NCBI GenBank assembly: GCA_019925095.2
Contig: CM034411.1
Span: 8,702,001-8,766,000 of the forward strand
Reading direction: 5' to 3'
From: Dendrolimus kikuchii
Lineage: Eukaryota; Arthropoda; Insecta; Lepidoptera; Lasiocampidae
DNA: 64,000 bases
Shown one piece after another: positions 46,862 to 64,000 of the stretch (positions are counted from its first letter, which is position 1; every line of letters begins with the position of its first letter). Made by a program: the position numbers and the translations under genes. Under the pieces are notes generated by a model. The model was not told where the DNA came from and did no database searches. It saw only the letters and a list, made by a program, of their open reading frames with translations.

Positions 46862-48188
46862 TCATTTCACGCACCTATAGCTATACGAAAATGGAAGGAA
46901 CACCGGGAGTTTAAATGGGTAATTTGACAATAGCAACCAACCTTCACCAGAGTTGGACCAAGCCGGCGAGTTCCACACGACCTCATTGTGATCCCCATAG
47001 GTGACAAGGCCGTAAACGGATTTCTACTCATCAAAAAGACTACTAAATTACGTACACACTTGGTTTTAGCTAACAGAAACTTGTAACGGTTATGATCGGA
47101 GCTTATTAATAACTGGCTTTAAACTACCTATTCGTCATGAACACTTATCACTTGTTATTGTAACTTACAAATTAATATAGAATGAAAATCAAATGCTTAC
47201 CATTTGGCTGTCCTCTGTTACGATATTTTGTTCCATGCTAACTGTCATTTTACTAAGGTTATAGTTATTGACGTTATCTTGCAAAGGTATGTCTGAAAAT
47301 AAAGTTTTAATGGTCATTTAAATGTCTTCATGTAAAACCTAAACAAATTTTAAATAAACTAATTATTACCATTGACAAAGGTTGAATAATTTCGGTTTTT
47401 ATATCTCAACACATTCATTTTTAATATTGAGTATATTATTGAATTTGAATGTTAACCTATCCAGATCAAAAACGTTATTATAATAAAAAACGAGATTACA
47501 AATCAAAGTGCTCCTTCCCGTATTAAAGTCAGTTAAAACTATTCAGTATTGTTCTGTTCTGCGGTAATTTTAACAAAACTGCACTCTTATAAGCTCATGA
47601 TCTGTCTTTGTATAATATATCACCTCATTTTTTCGGAATTGTTGCGTGTCATAATCAAATCAAATTATAAAATATAATAAATAATATTTACTCGATGAAT
47701 TGAGACCCTTTCCTTTTTTGATACCGGTTAAAAAGATTGAAAGCGTGTCGCCCCTTAAATAGCCTTCAATATACATGATCCGACAAGCACCTGTCTGTCT
47801 GAAGTTTCTGAAATAGTATCATTTTAGATATTTTTTTTGAATATGGGAATTTCATAAATTGAATCTGGAAACCCTGACAGTCGACAAGACATAAGGCCGG
47901 CTACATAAATAGTTATAAGAAACGGAACGTTGCAATACATGTTGTTCGATTTACGTAGTATCTATAGTAGTTTGTAGTTCTATGCGAATTCATTATATTT
48001 CATTCGTTCATTCTTGTTCCATTGTTTTTGTTATGCTTTGAAATTTTGAATAGTTTCATCGATTGTAATTATTTGATTTATTTGTAAATTTTGCTTCGTA
48101 ACATTATTCCTATTGGTAAATAAAATAATATTTAAACATCAACCTTAGTTTACTGGTGATTTAGGGTTTCTTTAAGTATTGTCTTCAT
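46862..48188 (-). CDS. Small spliced gene of unknown function, divergent from RPB10 (four predicted exons)
   Basis: Predicted join: exon 1 48188-48154, exon 2 47807-47692, exon 3 47292-47201, exon 4 47023-46862 with stop TGA. The junction codons close in phase (CA|A Gln, A|AC Asn, phase 0) and the donors are GTAAAC, GTAAAT and GTAAGC; acceptors of exons 2 and 3 (TTTCAG) are good, that of exon 4 (GATGAGTAG) weaker. The product is about 134 residues: M-K-T-I-L-K-E start; a central block CRIMYIEGYLRGDTLSIFL that looks like beta strands; a polar middle (EQNIVTEDSQM); and a Trp/Tyr-rich end (VTYGDHNEVVW). No signal peptide or membrane segment is evident, and I recognise no family. Exon 4 is the least certain; the gene might instead continue elsewhere. 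An AATAAA at 46363-46368 lies ~500 bases past the stop. Confidence 0.5.
47201..47292 (-). CDS. unknown divergent gene, exon 3
   Basis: 30 codons plus two bases (IPLQDNVNNYNLSKM...). Acceptor TTTTCAG, donor GTAAGC; only this frame is open, and it is the one that joins exon 2. Confidence 0.6.
47692..47807 (-). CDS. unknown divergent gene, exon 2
   Basis: 38 codons plus a split base at each end, starting NFRQTGACRIMYIEGY. Acceptor ATTTCAG, donor GTAAAT; the other two frames contain stops. Confidence 0.6.
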
Positions 48189-53948
<5,760 letters not shown>

Positions 53949-53991
53949 GATTTCATTATCTGTACATTATATAATAAGATGATTTTATTTT

Positions 53992-53997
53992 AATAAA
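53992..53997 (+). terminator. poly(A) signal AATAAA of RPB10
   Basis: 44 bases after the stop codon, the expected position for a short 3' UTR. Confidence 0.7.
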
Positions 53998-54463
53998 TAA
54001 TTTAAGGCTTATAAATGTTTTATTGCCATGTTAATAAAATAATATAAGAGGATTACTTAGAATAACAATTCATCAGAAAAAGCCCTTAAATCCTACATTT
54101 CTTAGAGGGCACTACAAATCATTCTGCTGCGTATAACATCTCTGAGACGATATCAGCTGTTTACTTCTCTTGTTCAATTTAGATAAATCGACCAAATAAA
54201 CATGGATCACCATATAAACAAAGTCGTATTATTGTTTGATTGTATTGTTGTATGTCAATGGATACCTGTCCTTGCAGCTCTGTGCCTTTCGATCAACTTA
54301 TTTCAAATTGGTTGATTCGTCGTATAGCAGCATTAGTTTTCGTCATAAATAGTTTAGATCTATTGATATGTTTAAGTTGGAAGACTAATAATTGCAAATA
54401 GATACGAACAATAATCATTTTGACAGATCAATAATTAACTAAACATGAGGAACCTTCATATTT

Positions 54464-54598
54464 TCAGTTACAGTGAAGGATTTTGAAGGTCAAATATATA
54501 AATCTATCATACGACCAGTCATGCTATACGGGTCGGAATGTTGGGCCACTAAAGTGATAAACTACAAACGTCTCCACTCAGTTACAGTGAAGGATTTT
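54464..54598 (+). mobile_element. 93-bp reverse-transcriptase fragment (RTE type) between 21-bp direct repeats
   Basis: 54485-54577 encodes QIYKSIIRPVMLYGSECWA, the hallmark RPVLLYGSECW block of RTE-clade reverse transcriptase. It is bounded by identical 21-bp direct repeats (54464-54484 and 54578-54598). There is no poly(A) tail and the fragment is internal to the ORF. Confidence 0.7.
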
Positions 54599-54756
54599 AA
54601 CGTTTGATTATGAATCATTTTATCACAAGGTTATACCCGTATTGGCAATACAAGCACGCGATCTATTGTTAAGTTTGTTTTTACCTAGAGATATCTTCTG
54701 CGAGAGAATAGCTGGTAATGGAATAATAACCAATATAAATAAAGAAAGAAATAAAA

Positions 54757-54945
54757 ATCGACAAACAAACACCAAGTCGCATATTATCCCTAAATAAGTC
54801 ACGCTTGTGTTATGGGTAATATACACCTGACGACGCTGGGGCCCATAACAGACACCTAGACTGGAACGGATTTTTTTTACGACATTTACTATTCCAGGAT
54901 TTGTATTCGGGACCTCTGCGTTCCAGTCAGCTAGTCTGTCAAAAG
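54757..54945 (-). mobile_element. SINE family B, copy 3 (degenerate)
   Basis: Retains AGTCACGCTTGTGTTATGGG (plus strand) and GGGACCTCTGCGTTCCAGTC; head lost. Confidence 0.55.
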
Positions 54946-55149
54946 CAACAGGGACACGCAAACTTACTGTTGAGTTTGCCATATCTAGCCTGTTACTGGT
55001 ACTAAGAGAACTTAGCTCATAAAATTACTAGGGTGAAGTGGGTTATTCACGTCTGTTAGAATTGAGGGCCGATGTAACAACATATCCTGGAGTCACGTCG
55101 CGGAGATCGCGTCTTGATAAACTTAATGTAGGGCGCTCTAAAACTCAGC

Positions 55150-55780
55150 AAATTAAAAACCTGCGCAAGGTTATCTGTATGAACTGGACGAGAATAGCAG
55201 AAGTCTGCGATATATGATGCATAGGCTACGTTCAGCAGTAGGCATCGATTGGCCGAAGAAGATCGAAAACGAATACTACGATTGTCAATTTTAGGTAGGA
55301 CAAAGTAAGTCAGCCCGTAGCGAGAGCATGAGCGTACGATCTGGTTTCGTTCCCACCAAAGGAGGACGCGACGGTGCTGGAGGGCGGATTTTGACCTTCA
55401 TCCGTTGTGAATTCTAGGGAAGGGTTCACGACCCGGCAATAGTGCCGTCGAGAGGAGGGCACAACGCTTCCGCACGCGCTTATCCTCCCGTGGGGTGAAA
55501 TATTTTACCGACCCACGTTAGACAGAGAATGATTCCCTCCGACAGTGATGTGGTGCTATGGGCGCCAGCCTGCCAGGGCATGGGAGGTTGGTTAAGCTTC
55601 CGTTTTCCTCTAACCCTGGCATAAGACGGACGGAAGAACAAGAGGAGTTTTAGTGGATATCCCTAACTAATGTGGCAATAGTATTTCTTCGGGGGTACTA
55701 GTGCCACCCCAGTATGGTGGATCCCACATCCCCCAAGTATGTTAGTCCTCAATCAGATTTCCCGTCGTTAAAAAAAGATA
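55150..55780. mobile_element. Degenerate LINE 3' sequences
   Basis: 55180-55290 resembles the 3' coding end of RTE-type LINEs (AACTGGACGAGAATAGCAGA, then the CAGCAGTAGGCATCGATTGG block). It is followed by a GC-rich stretch with phrases such as GGCGCCAGCCTGCCAGGGCA, typical of another non-LTR 3' UTR. No frame survives. Confidence 0.5.
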
Positions 55781-56269
55781 GCTCGTATTTGGATTTTCCC
55801 ACCTTTAAAAATAAATCTTACCAGACAGCTTCACTCGCTGGTTTATTAATATAATCAAAGATTATAAGAATTATCCTTACTATAAGATATATAAAGGATT
55901 TGCATATCCACGGCAAACAGGTCCTCGACTGTCGTCCTCGTAACAGTTTTTGCCTTTTTGCCTCAATGTTGCAAATTAGCCTCACTTTATATATATTTTA
56001 TGTAGAGTGAAACATGTGTAAAATGTAATCACGACTGACTTGCAGGTGCCGCAGCCATTTTGACAAAAGTAGAACCGTTATAAAATCAACATGTGTGTCC
56101 GATCATCTATTAATCAATCCATCACCTCATTTTTTTGTTAATAACGTACTGGGTCTTATGATGACTGCAATTTAAAAGAAAGGTAAGTATATTCTATGTA
56201 CCGCTATATAATCGTACAGTGAAATCGCAAAAAAATATAAATTAGAAATAGGTAACTACAGTGCCCTAA

Positions 56270-56388
56270 GGCTGGTGTACATAGACATTTAAGGGACGGT
56301 TAAAATAAAACAAGCGTTGTTTAGCCATATAGTATTGGCGATTTTTTAATTTTAATCATCGATTAAAATATATATATTCACACCAGCC
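56270..56388. mobile_element. Palindromic MITE, family 1 copy b
   Basis: Same ends (GGCTGGTGTACA... CACACCAGCC) and the same internal order as the copy at 20721-20830, more diverged; flanked by TAA / TTA. Confidence 0.6.
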
Positions 56389-57115
56389 TTATTATGCCTG
56401 AATTTAACTGATAAGTGATTTTTTTTAAACAAGCCGATTGGGTCTAGTTGTTACAGGTATTTAGATATACTGGTAGGTGTAAGACATTGTATGAGTTCCA
56501 TTTTATTTAGATGCTTGTCGTATTCGTGGTTCAAATATGCGAAAGCGGCCGCTTTGGGCTCTTTAATCATAATGATTCTGCTAAACAACTGTTTGAAGTC
56601 AATAGATGGGCAGATACAAAATATTAAAAGGTTCGCCTCCCCATCCTTCTAATCTTGAACTCATGAGGCGAAAAATTCTGAAAAATATTAAAATTTTAAC
56701 AAGATCCTTAGACGTTTTCGTGTAAGAATACGTTTGAGGGTTAAGACGTTTGTCACCTATGCGAAAGCCTACAAATTTCGTGCATTACTTTGCATTCGCC
56801 AGATTGATTAAATATGTTTAGGTTATCAATTGTATTAAGTATAAGCGGTCTCGGCAGACGTTATATCTAGCCCTGAAAAGATAAAAGTCTAGTAACCTAT
56901 TCCAGCGCCAAGTATTTTGTTTAGATTGATGGGTTACATTATTAGTTTTAGTAGGAATCCCTAATTTTTATATAACCTACTATATTAATCAGGGATAATG
57001 TAGCATTCGAATGGTGAAAGAATTTTAGAAATCAGTCTAGTAGTTTTTTGAGTTTATTCGTTACAAACATACAAAAATATTTTTATTCCTCTTTCTAATA
57101 TTAGTACAGATATGT

Positions 57116-57260
57116 AACACCAGCAAGCAAGTGTACAAGCAATACAAGTTACAAAATATAATCCTTTATCCTCGACTTTCCAAACAGGCTTTTGCAATCG
57201 TGCGCCATAAAGACTGCAAGCGGGTGTTGAGTCAACCAACCTTATACTTAAGTCTGTCGT
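57116..57260 (-). CDS. Second candidate exon, same uncertain gene
   Basis: Open frame reading L-S-I-R-L-V-D-S-T-P-A-C-S-L-Y-G-A-R and on to a Cys-rich hydrophobic stretch; an acceptor (ACGACAG) would complete the previous exon's codon as Asp. The frame runs into a dispersed repeat at 57115. Confidence 0.2.
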
Positions 57261-57829
57261 CTTCAAGATTATACGACGATTGACTGCATGATTTTAAACC
57301 TTTTGCAGTATTCATTTTATAAAAGCTAACTCGTGGTTTTTAATGAACTAGGATATTAAGGGATATTAAGAATATGTGGGAATCAACTAAAATAAATTAT
57401 ATTAGGGATTTCCCTGAGACTTCATTTGATTAAGTCCTGGTTAATAACTCTAGTTTATTTTAAAAGCAAGCATTAAGCTTAATCTTATTTTGCGAGAAAA
57501 AAAATATCATTATTGAGACTAGATAATTTATACCAAATTTTAGCAAAGACAATCCCATAGTTTTTCCGTGAAAGGGTAACGGACAGATAGAATTTCTTTC
57601 ACATTTATAATATTAGTCGATTCATAGTGTCATTCACTGAAGAAATCTTATACAAAAATCTGTCATCTTCAATTTAAATTGGGGCGAATGCCCGCATAAT
57701 TTTATAAAAGTAAATTCGCCGTATTTTTAAATTACTTAACTAAGAATACTACTAGGGATTACTTAACTAGAAGAGAGTCACTGGATACAACAGCTAAATA
57801 ATTGAATTTCCTTTTAATCCAAAAAAAAA

Positions 57830-57950
57830 TCATTTACCTTTAAAAGATCCAGGCTTAGTATTTTCGACAATGTTGCAGAAACCACTTCGACTCACTATAG
57901 TAACGGCTTCCACATTCAGTGATTCTTCATAATTGAAATTTAAAACTTTA
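57830..57950 (-). CDS. Candidate exon of an unidentified minus-strand gene
   Basis: Open in one frame (E-E-S-L-N-V-E-A-V-T-I-V-S-R ... KPGSFK) and followed by a good donor, AAAG|GTAAAT. The upstream boundary is unclear and no start ATG fits. Its phase (one base left over) is compatible with the candidate exon at 57116-57260. No family recognised; could be chance. Confidence 0.25.
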
Positions 57951-58199
57951 CAAAATAAAAATATATCGATTATCGTTATATCGAATTTAATATAAAATAC
58001 AAAATACAGCGTTTCAAGTATATGTATTTAAAATACAAATACAAAATACAAATTACAAAATACCGTCAGGTGTTAGTTTATGTAAATAAAATACTCACAA
58101 AAAATCAAATAATAATTATTATTAGGTCCTTGCCTATGTAACTGCCGTTTTTTTCTGAAATAAGTTAACCTAATTTTATTATATTTTTTTTTATTCTAA

Positions 58200-60990
58200 T
58201 CTCCACGGCCTTGAAGATAGGGATATTTCCATCTTGTTCTTCTTGTTCTCCGTCGTCACACTCTTGGCAGAGTGGTCGTGGTCCTCATGGTACAGGGGTG
58301 GTGGCAAGCTTCACAATTCGTCACCATTTCCATCTTGTAGGTACGCGTAGATTTTGGTGGTTCCACCCGGATCTATGCGTGCTTATATCGGTCCCATGGC
58401 AGGGAATGCACAAGGACTGAAACAGCTCGCTTTTTTGAACTCGTTCATGAGGTGACCGACAAAGTTTTTGGGCAGTATCCTTTTGCAGAGGTAGTCATAC
58501 TCGAGAATTTTAATGCTCATTACGCTGAGTGGTTGGGTTCCCCGAGAACTGATCTGTCAGGGACTACTGCCTACGAATTTGCTCTCGCCAATGGATTCAC
58601 TCAGGTGATTACGGAGTTTACCCGAATACCGGATAGAGTGGATCATGAGTCTTCTTTGCTGGATCTTCTGCTGACCATACACCCGGAGAACTACCAGATC
58701 TCCATCAGTGCTCCACTGGGAACCTCTGATCATTGTCTGGTATCTTTGGTGGTGCCCCTTCCTATTCCCGATCGGACTCGTCCCGCTGGACGACGGAAGG
58801 TGTGGTGATACAGGTCAGCAGATTGGGATGGACTCCGTGAATTCTATGCATCCTACCCATGGAGGCAGTTATGTTTCTCGTCGGAAGCTTCTGATCCGAG
58901 CACAGACTGGATCGCCGATGTAGTACTGCAGCGAATAACATGTTTAATTCCAAACTCAACTGTACCTATCGGTGGTACGAGTAAACCACAATGGTTCAAT
59001 AAGCACAGCAGTGAAGCTGTAAAGCTAAAGAAACAGGCTTATCCAGCCTGGACTGCAGCGCGGGCTCGTCAGGCTCCAAGTTCCTCTGACCTGAAAAAGT
59101 GATACAATGCCGCCCCCAGGTCCCTCAAAAAACAGCTCGCAAGAGCAAAATTCGATCACATCGGCAGAATTGGTGAGCGCCTCTCTAGCCACTCTTCTGG
59201 GACTAGAGCTTTTTAGGCCCTCACCAAAGCTGTCCAAGAAAACTTTTGTCGGGCTTCTCTTCCACCTTTGCGCACAGTGGACGACCGTCTGGTACACGCC
59301 GCCAAAGATAAAGTCAATCTTCTGGATGAAATCTTTGCGGCCAATTCAACTCTTGAGACATAGGAGAAACTCCACCTACAATCCCTGAGTGTGAGTCTAG
59401 AATGTCGGAGGTGCGCTTTACTCAAAAAGCAGTCCGATGTGCTCTCCTCTCCCTCGACGTCAAAAAGTCTTCTGGCCCTGATGGCAATCCTGCCATTGTG
59501 CTGCAGACGTGTTTAGCTGAGCTGTCCCCAGCCAGTCCTTGCCCGACTTTTCACTCTCTCTTACTACAAGGGTTGTGTCCTCGCTTCGTGTAAGATTGCC
59601 CATGTACACCTTGCCCCCAAAAAAGGGGACGTAACAGACACGTCGAATAGGCCTATAACAATAACCTTTTTGCTCTCAATGGTGATGGAGCGTATTATCA
59701 ACACGCAGCTCTTGTGTTACCTCGAAGATTCCCAGCTGCTAAACGATCGGCAATACGGCTTCCGCCACGGTCGCTCAGTTCGGGATCTCTTGGTTTACCT
59801 AACCCACCGTTGGGCTGAAGCCATTGAGAGCAAAGGGGAAGCACTGGCAGTTAGTCTAGAATTCTAGATATTGCTAAGGCCTTCGACCGGGTCTGGCACA
59901 GGGCTCTTCTATCGGAGCGGCCATCGTTTGGGATACCCGAAGGGCCTTGCACCTGGATATCCAGCTTTTTTGATGAGCGCAGCATTCAAGTCGTTGTCGA
60001 CGGTTGTTGCTCAAGTTTCAAGCCCATCAACGCTGGTGTGCCCCAGGGTTGTGTGCTATCGCCAACGTTGTTCTTCTTACATATCAATGATATGTTGTCT
60101 ATTCGCAACATTCATTCCAATGCGGATGATAGCACAGGCGATGCGCAGTACTCTGGTCGTGCAAACTTCCCTCGATCATTTATGGAGGAAAGTTGGGTTA
60201 GATTTGTATCTGAAGTAGAGTATTCCTTAGAGTGAGTCTCTGAATGGGGGAGACAAAACCTTGTCCATTTCAACCCCAAGAAGACATAGGTCTACGTATT
60301 CTCTGCCAAAAAAACTCCATTCGAGCAATCGCTTCAGTTCCAAGGAACTCCCCTTACCACCACCAAGAGTATTGGGATCCTCAGTGTTGACATCGCGAAC
60401 GATGTTCAGGGGCCATCTTGAAGGCAAGGCAAAACTCGCCTCTAAGAAGCTGGGAATGTTAAACGGGTCCAAGCAGTATTTCACACCGCGGCAACGCTTT
60501 GTGCTTTGTAAAACCCAGGTGAGCCCGCATATGGAGTACTGCTCACACTTTTGGGCTGGAGCACCTGGCTACCAACTCGATCCCCTAGACTGTATTCAAC
60601 GTCGAGCCATTCACGTTGTTGATGATTCCACACTCACAGATGGTCTAGATAGGCTTGGCCTTATGAGAGACTTCGCTTCTCTCTACGTATTCTACTGACT
60701 GTATAACGGGGAGTATTCGGAAGAACTGTATAGAATGGTGTATTCGTCCTCTTTCTACCATCGAACCGCTCGCCATGTGTTGGGATTTCACCCCCACTTC
60801 CTTAAGCCGCTTCGCTCATGTACGCAACGGTTCTGTAGAACCTTTTTCAAAAAGGGTGTCATAAAATTTCTTCGAGGCTGGCAGCGGGTTGATGAAATCT
60901 CTGGTGTTGCAAATGTCCATAAGCGACAGTAACTGCTTTCCATCAGGTGGGCCGTCAGCCTGTCTGCTGTACTCCAGCTATAAAAAAAAG
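58200..60990 (+). pseudogene. Decayed non-LTR retrotransposon (LINE) with endonuclease and reverse transcriptase remnants
   Basis: 5'-truncated. From 58.4 kb: apurinic-type endonuclease C-terminal half with NFNAHYAEWLG, a TRIPDR block and GTSDHCLV. From 59.4 kb: reverse transcriptase with KSSGPDG, LSMVMERI, a decayed KAFDRVWH, PQGCVLSP and NADD in place of YADD, and a C-terminal SSFYHRTARH block. The frame shifts several times and there are internal stops, so it is dead. Clade looks CR1/Jockey-like; I cannot fix it without a tree. The 3' end (60902-60990) is an A-rich-tailed segment shared with the SINE family described below. Confidence 0.85.
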
Positions 60991-61039
60991 GTCGAAATTT
61001 CCAGAATGGAAGCGGGCAAACCAATAACAAGTAGTGCGT

Positions 61040-62680
61040 TCATTGTAGTGTTCGCTCATAAAGGTCGTTGATGTTGCTTGTCGCTCTTGCCGCGTTGCTG
61101 CCACGACGGTACTCTTATTCCATATGTACTCGAATTTTTAACTATCCATGATGACGAAAAAGATTCAAATGCGAAGAAAACATAACACTTATCAATAAAT
61201 AAATGACTAATTTTTAAAAAAGAATTTCGTGTTTTCAAAGTAAAATTAATTTGAAATTATATATCTTAGCCAAACAAAAATATTTATTTTAAATGGCCAG
61301 TACTGCAGAATGTACCTAATATTTAGCGGTCACCATTTTGCTTATGAAAGCTATCGAGCGCTATTTTCTGAAGAACACACCCATTAATAAGGTAGCTACT
61401 ATATCGTAGCGCAGATCGAAAATCTCGGCGGGAAGTTCCCTCCAGATTATTGACATACGTGGAACAACCGTTCTAGAGACCAGGTACGTAGTTGAGCGTG
61501 GGAGCTCAAGGAAAGCGTTAGATCGCTAGGCAAACTCAAAATAGTTTCCAGTGAGGCATATTTTGGATATTTGGTCAATAAAATTATATATAAATATTCG
61601 ATTCCAAGAATGAACATGGGATACTTTTTATCCCGAAAAATGGATAGTTTCCTGGCATAAAAATATATTTCTCTGTTTGGCTGTTATGATTCACGGAAAA
61701 ACTACTGGACCGAATTGGCTGAACCTCAGTATATATATATATAAAAAATTCTATGCCGAGGATGAACATAGGATACTTTTTATCCTGAAAAATGGGATAG
61801 TAATATAATAAACTTCAAGTTAAAATTTTGTTGCGATTCGTTTTGCCACTTCTCCGTTGCGATTCGTTTCTCCACTTGTCCCTTAAAGTTTTTTTGTCTT
61901 GTCACAAATGACTATTTATTCTAACGCTCATATAACTAATAGAACTCTTTCATTATATATATTTCAAGCTTGTCGATTGGGCTCCCCTTTCAGTATTAAA
62001 AAATACATTTCCCAAATTTGACACCATTTTTAAGTAGACACACGTGTGTACGAAACTTAATATCTCTAGCTTTAGTAGTTACTGATATTTTGTACCTTAA
62101 CTATGGGAATTCTAAAAATTTTTAAATGTTTCTTCTCATCATTATAGCTTAGTAAACTGTCTAAACATTGTATGCCTTTCCCTATAGGATTCGAACATTT
62201 TTAATTGGAATGATAAGCAGGCGGCTTAGGTTATGAGCCATCGTTACTTTCATATTGAACTATATACACATGACTGAAGAATAATGAAACGTTTCATGAA
62301 ACTCATTTGTTGTAATGATTTACAAAGCCATTGACAGTGGTCACGTTCCAATTACCACATTAAAAGATGAAGGTTGATATATAACAAAGAATCGACCGAT
62401 TGTTAGATATTACAAAAACGTATTTGGAACTGAACGTACCTAACTACTTTTCTAAAGAATGCTCTTATTTGCAAGTTTAAACGATATTATTACGTTATTT
62501 TTCACGTATGTATTGAAACATTGAAATTCATCAATATTCACACGATACATTGTCTATTTCAAAGTACTAAGTTTACAAGCAAAATAGCCATACCAAATAT
62601 CTACATGCTCATTTGAAAAAGAAAATTAAATGTGATAGCCTACATAAATACATACATTCAATTGGACATTATGTGAATTC
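61040..62680. other. Intergenic, repeat fragments
   Basis: 61575-61800 resembles the repeat end ACCGAATTGGCTGAA...TTTTATCCCGAAAAATGG (also 36405-36515). The rest is unassigned. Confidence 0.4.
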
Positions 62681-62806
62681 GACGTTTTTCTTCACCGTCA
62701 GCATGTGGCAATTGTAATAATATGCACATAAGTTCAGAAAACTGCCTAAGTGGTACATACTTTTCGGCCAGGTTACCAACCCGCGCCCTTTGAGTTAGGA
62801 CGCATG

Positions 62807-63269
62807 CAGTGCCTAATAGCCTTTTATGCGCCCTATGCGAGCTTCTATAACTGCGCCCTTGTTTTTTTAGATATTATAGGTACCACCCACCCTACTTAGA
62901 GCAATTCTATGCATAGGCCTACTTTATTTCATTGAGGGTGATAAAATAACGCACAAGCACATTGGTGTTGGTGGACCAATTATCTAATATTTTGGAAGAA
63001 AAACCTATTTTTTAAAAGAACTAGAACACAAATACGTTCGTGCGCTGCCAAAAAAATGAGCGCGATGTTTTGTCAAATTTAGCAGACGTTTTTGATCATA
63101 CTGCCATGTAGGTACGTATGGGTTGGAATCGAGCACTAGGGGCGCAGTGGGAACTTATCAGGTGCAAGCCGAGAAAATAATAGTCCTGCCTGGTCTGGCC
63201 ATTCTTGCACCCCCCAGAGTTTACGCCCTGTGCCTGGACACCGGTGGCACCGCCCTATTTACGGCACTG
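62807..63269. mobile_element. Non-autonomous hAT element inserted in a SINE
   Basis: Ends are inverted copies of CAGTGCC(G)TAA(A)TAG; the 8-bp target duplication GACGCATG is seen at 62799-62806 and 63270-63277. It splits a minus-strand copy of the tRNA-derived SINE (62690-62806 and 63270-63305). No transposase frame. Confidence 0.8.
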
Positions 63270-63386
63270 GACGCATGCGCTTACTATTAAGCTACCGCGA
63301 TTTGGTATAATTAACATATTATTTATTTTAATATTTTTTTCCATGTTTAAAAGTCAGTCAAAGTTAAAATAATGTATGACGTAATA

Positions 63387-63427
63387 TTCTCCGTGAGACG
63401 TACTCATAGGGTGCGTCTCACGGAGAA
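63387..63427. repeat. Perfect hairpin, 14-bp arms
   Basis: TTCTCCGTGAGACG and its inverse, 13-base spacer. Confidence 0.75.
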
Positions 63428-63542
63428 AGTCCTTGAAAAGTTTGGAACAGAAAAAATTGGCACTAATCACACAGATCAATTCATCCACGTTATGTTGCTT
63501 TATCAAGGTATTTTAATGTAAATGTTACATTATATTATTATT

Positions 63543-63697
63543 CTTGAGTCGTGTTCCGGCGTCAGGGACCAGGTTCCAGTCTCCCTTTAGAGAGCAGCAG
63601 CAATAGCACCTTTGGTATTGCAAATGTCCATAGGCGATGGTAACCGCTTTCCATCAAGTGGGCCGTCTGGCTGTGTGCTGAACTCATGCAATAAATA
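63543..63697 (+). mobile_element. Family C SINE, 5'-truncated
   Basis: From TTGAGTCGTGTTCCGGCGTC to the tail CATGCAATAAATAAATAAAA. Confidence 0.65.
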
Positions 63698-64000
63698 AAT
63701 AAAAAGTTATATTTACTAAAACTTTCGGAATCTTTCTACAATTATTTTATCTATCTAAAAATCCATTGAGATTCCGTAAAGCTGCGGTGCGGGAATCAAT
63801 TGCAAGACAGAGTCTATGTTTATTCTAACGCAATGGCTTAAAATGGCTAGTGCAAATTATTCAATTCTCTAAACAATAATATTCCACTGTCAAATATAAT
63901 AACCGGCAACGCATAGTAACAGTTCAATGTTAATATATTCGCAATAAATCACGCACAACCTAAAACGAGCCGGGGGGCCCAAGGTCCTTGATGACGGCTC

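Overview
The window is nuclear DNA of an insect, most probably a moth or butterfly (Lepidoptera). It is AT-rich and has short exons, GT-AG introns and a dense load of dispersed repeats of types I recognise from lepidopteran genomes: tRNA-derived SINEs, TAA-tailed LINE ends, hAT and pogo/Tigger-like MITEs. The species cannot be told from the sequence alone. All exons were read by eye; splice sites and reading phases were checked for consistency, but there is no transcript evidence and boundaries may be off by a few bases.

Layout. 1-12,000: no gene that I can support; AT-rich DNA with hairpins, MITEs and old repeats. 12,015-43,130 (minus strand): one complete P5B-type P-type ATPase gene of the ATP13A3 (polyamine/cation transporter) class, 19 coding exons, 1,216 codons before the stop, every splice phase closing, with introns full of transposons. 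43,150-45,600: intergenic, with a solo LTR bounded by a 4-bp target duplication. 45,686-46,363 (minus): an uninterrupted frame derived from the C-terminal half of a superfamily-1 helicase of an alphavirus-like plus-strand RNA virus, i.e. an endogenous viral element, with a poly(A) signal just behind it. 46,862-48,188 (minus): a small spliced gene of unknown function, predicted from four phase-compatible exons. 48,261-53,948 (plus): a complete two-exon gene for RPB10 (RPABC5), the 67-residue zinc-binding subunit shared by RNA polymerases I, II and III. The start codons of the last two genes are 72 bp apart and divergent, so they probably share a promoter. 54,000-64,000: transposon-dominated, with a decayed non-LTR retrotransposon (58.2-61.0 kb), a hAT element nested in a SINE, and two weak candidate exons on the minus strand.

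The most unusual points are the open viral helicase frame next to the RPB10 head-to-head pair, a SINE family whose last ~80 bp match the 3' end of the LINE in the same window, several nested insertions whose target duplications can be read directly, and strong palindromes and tandem repeats within introns and flanks.
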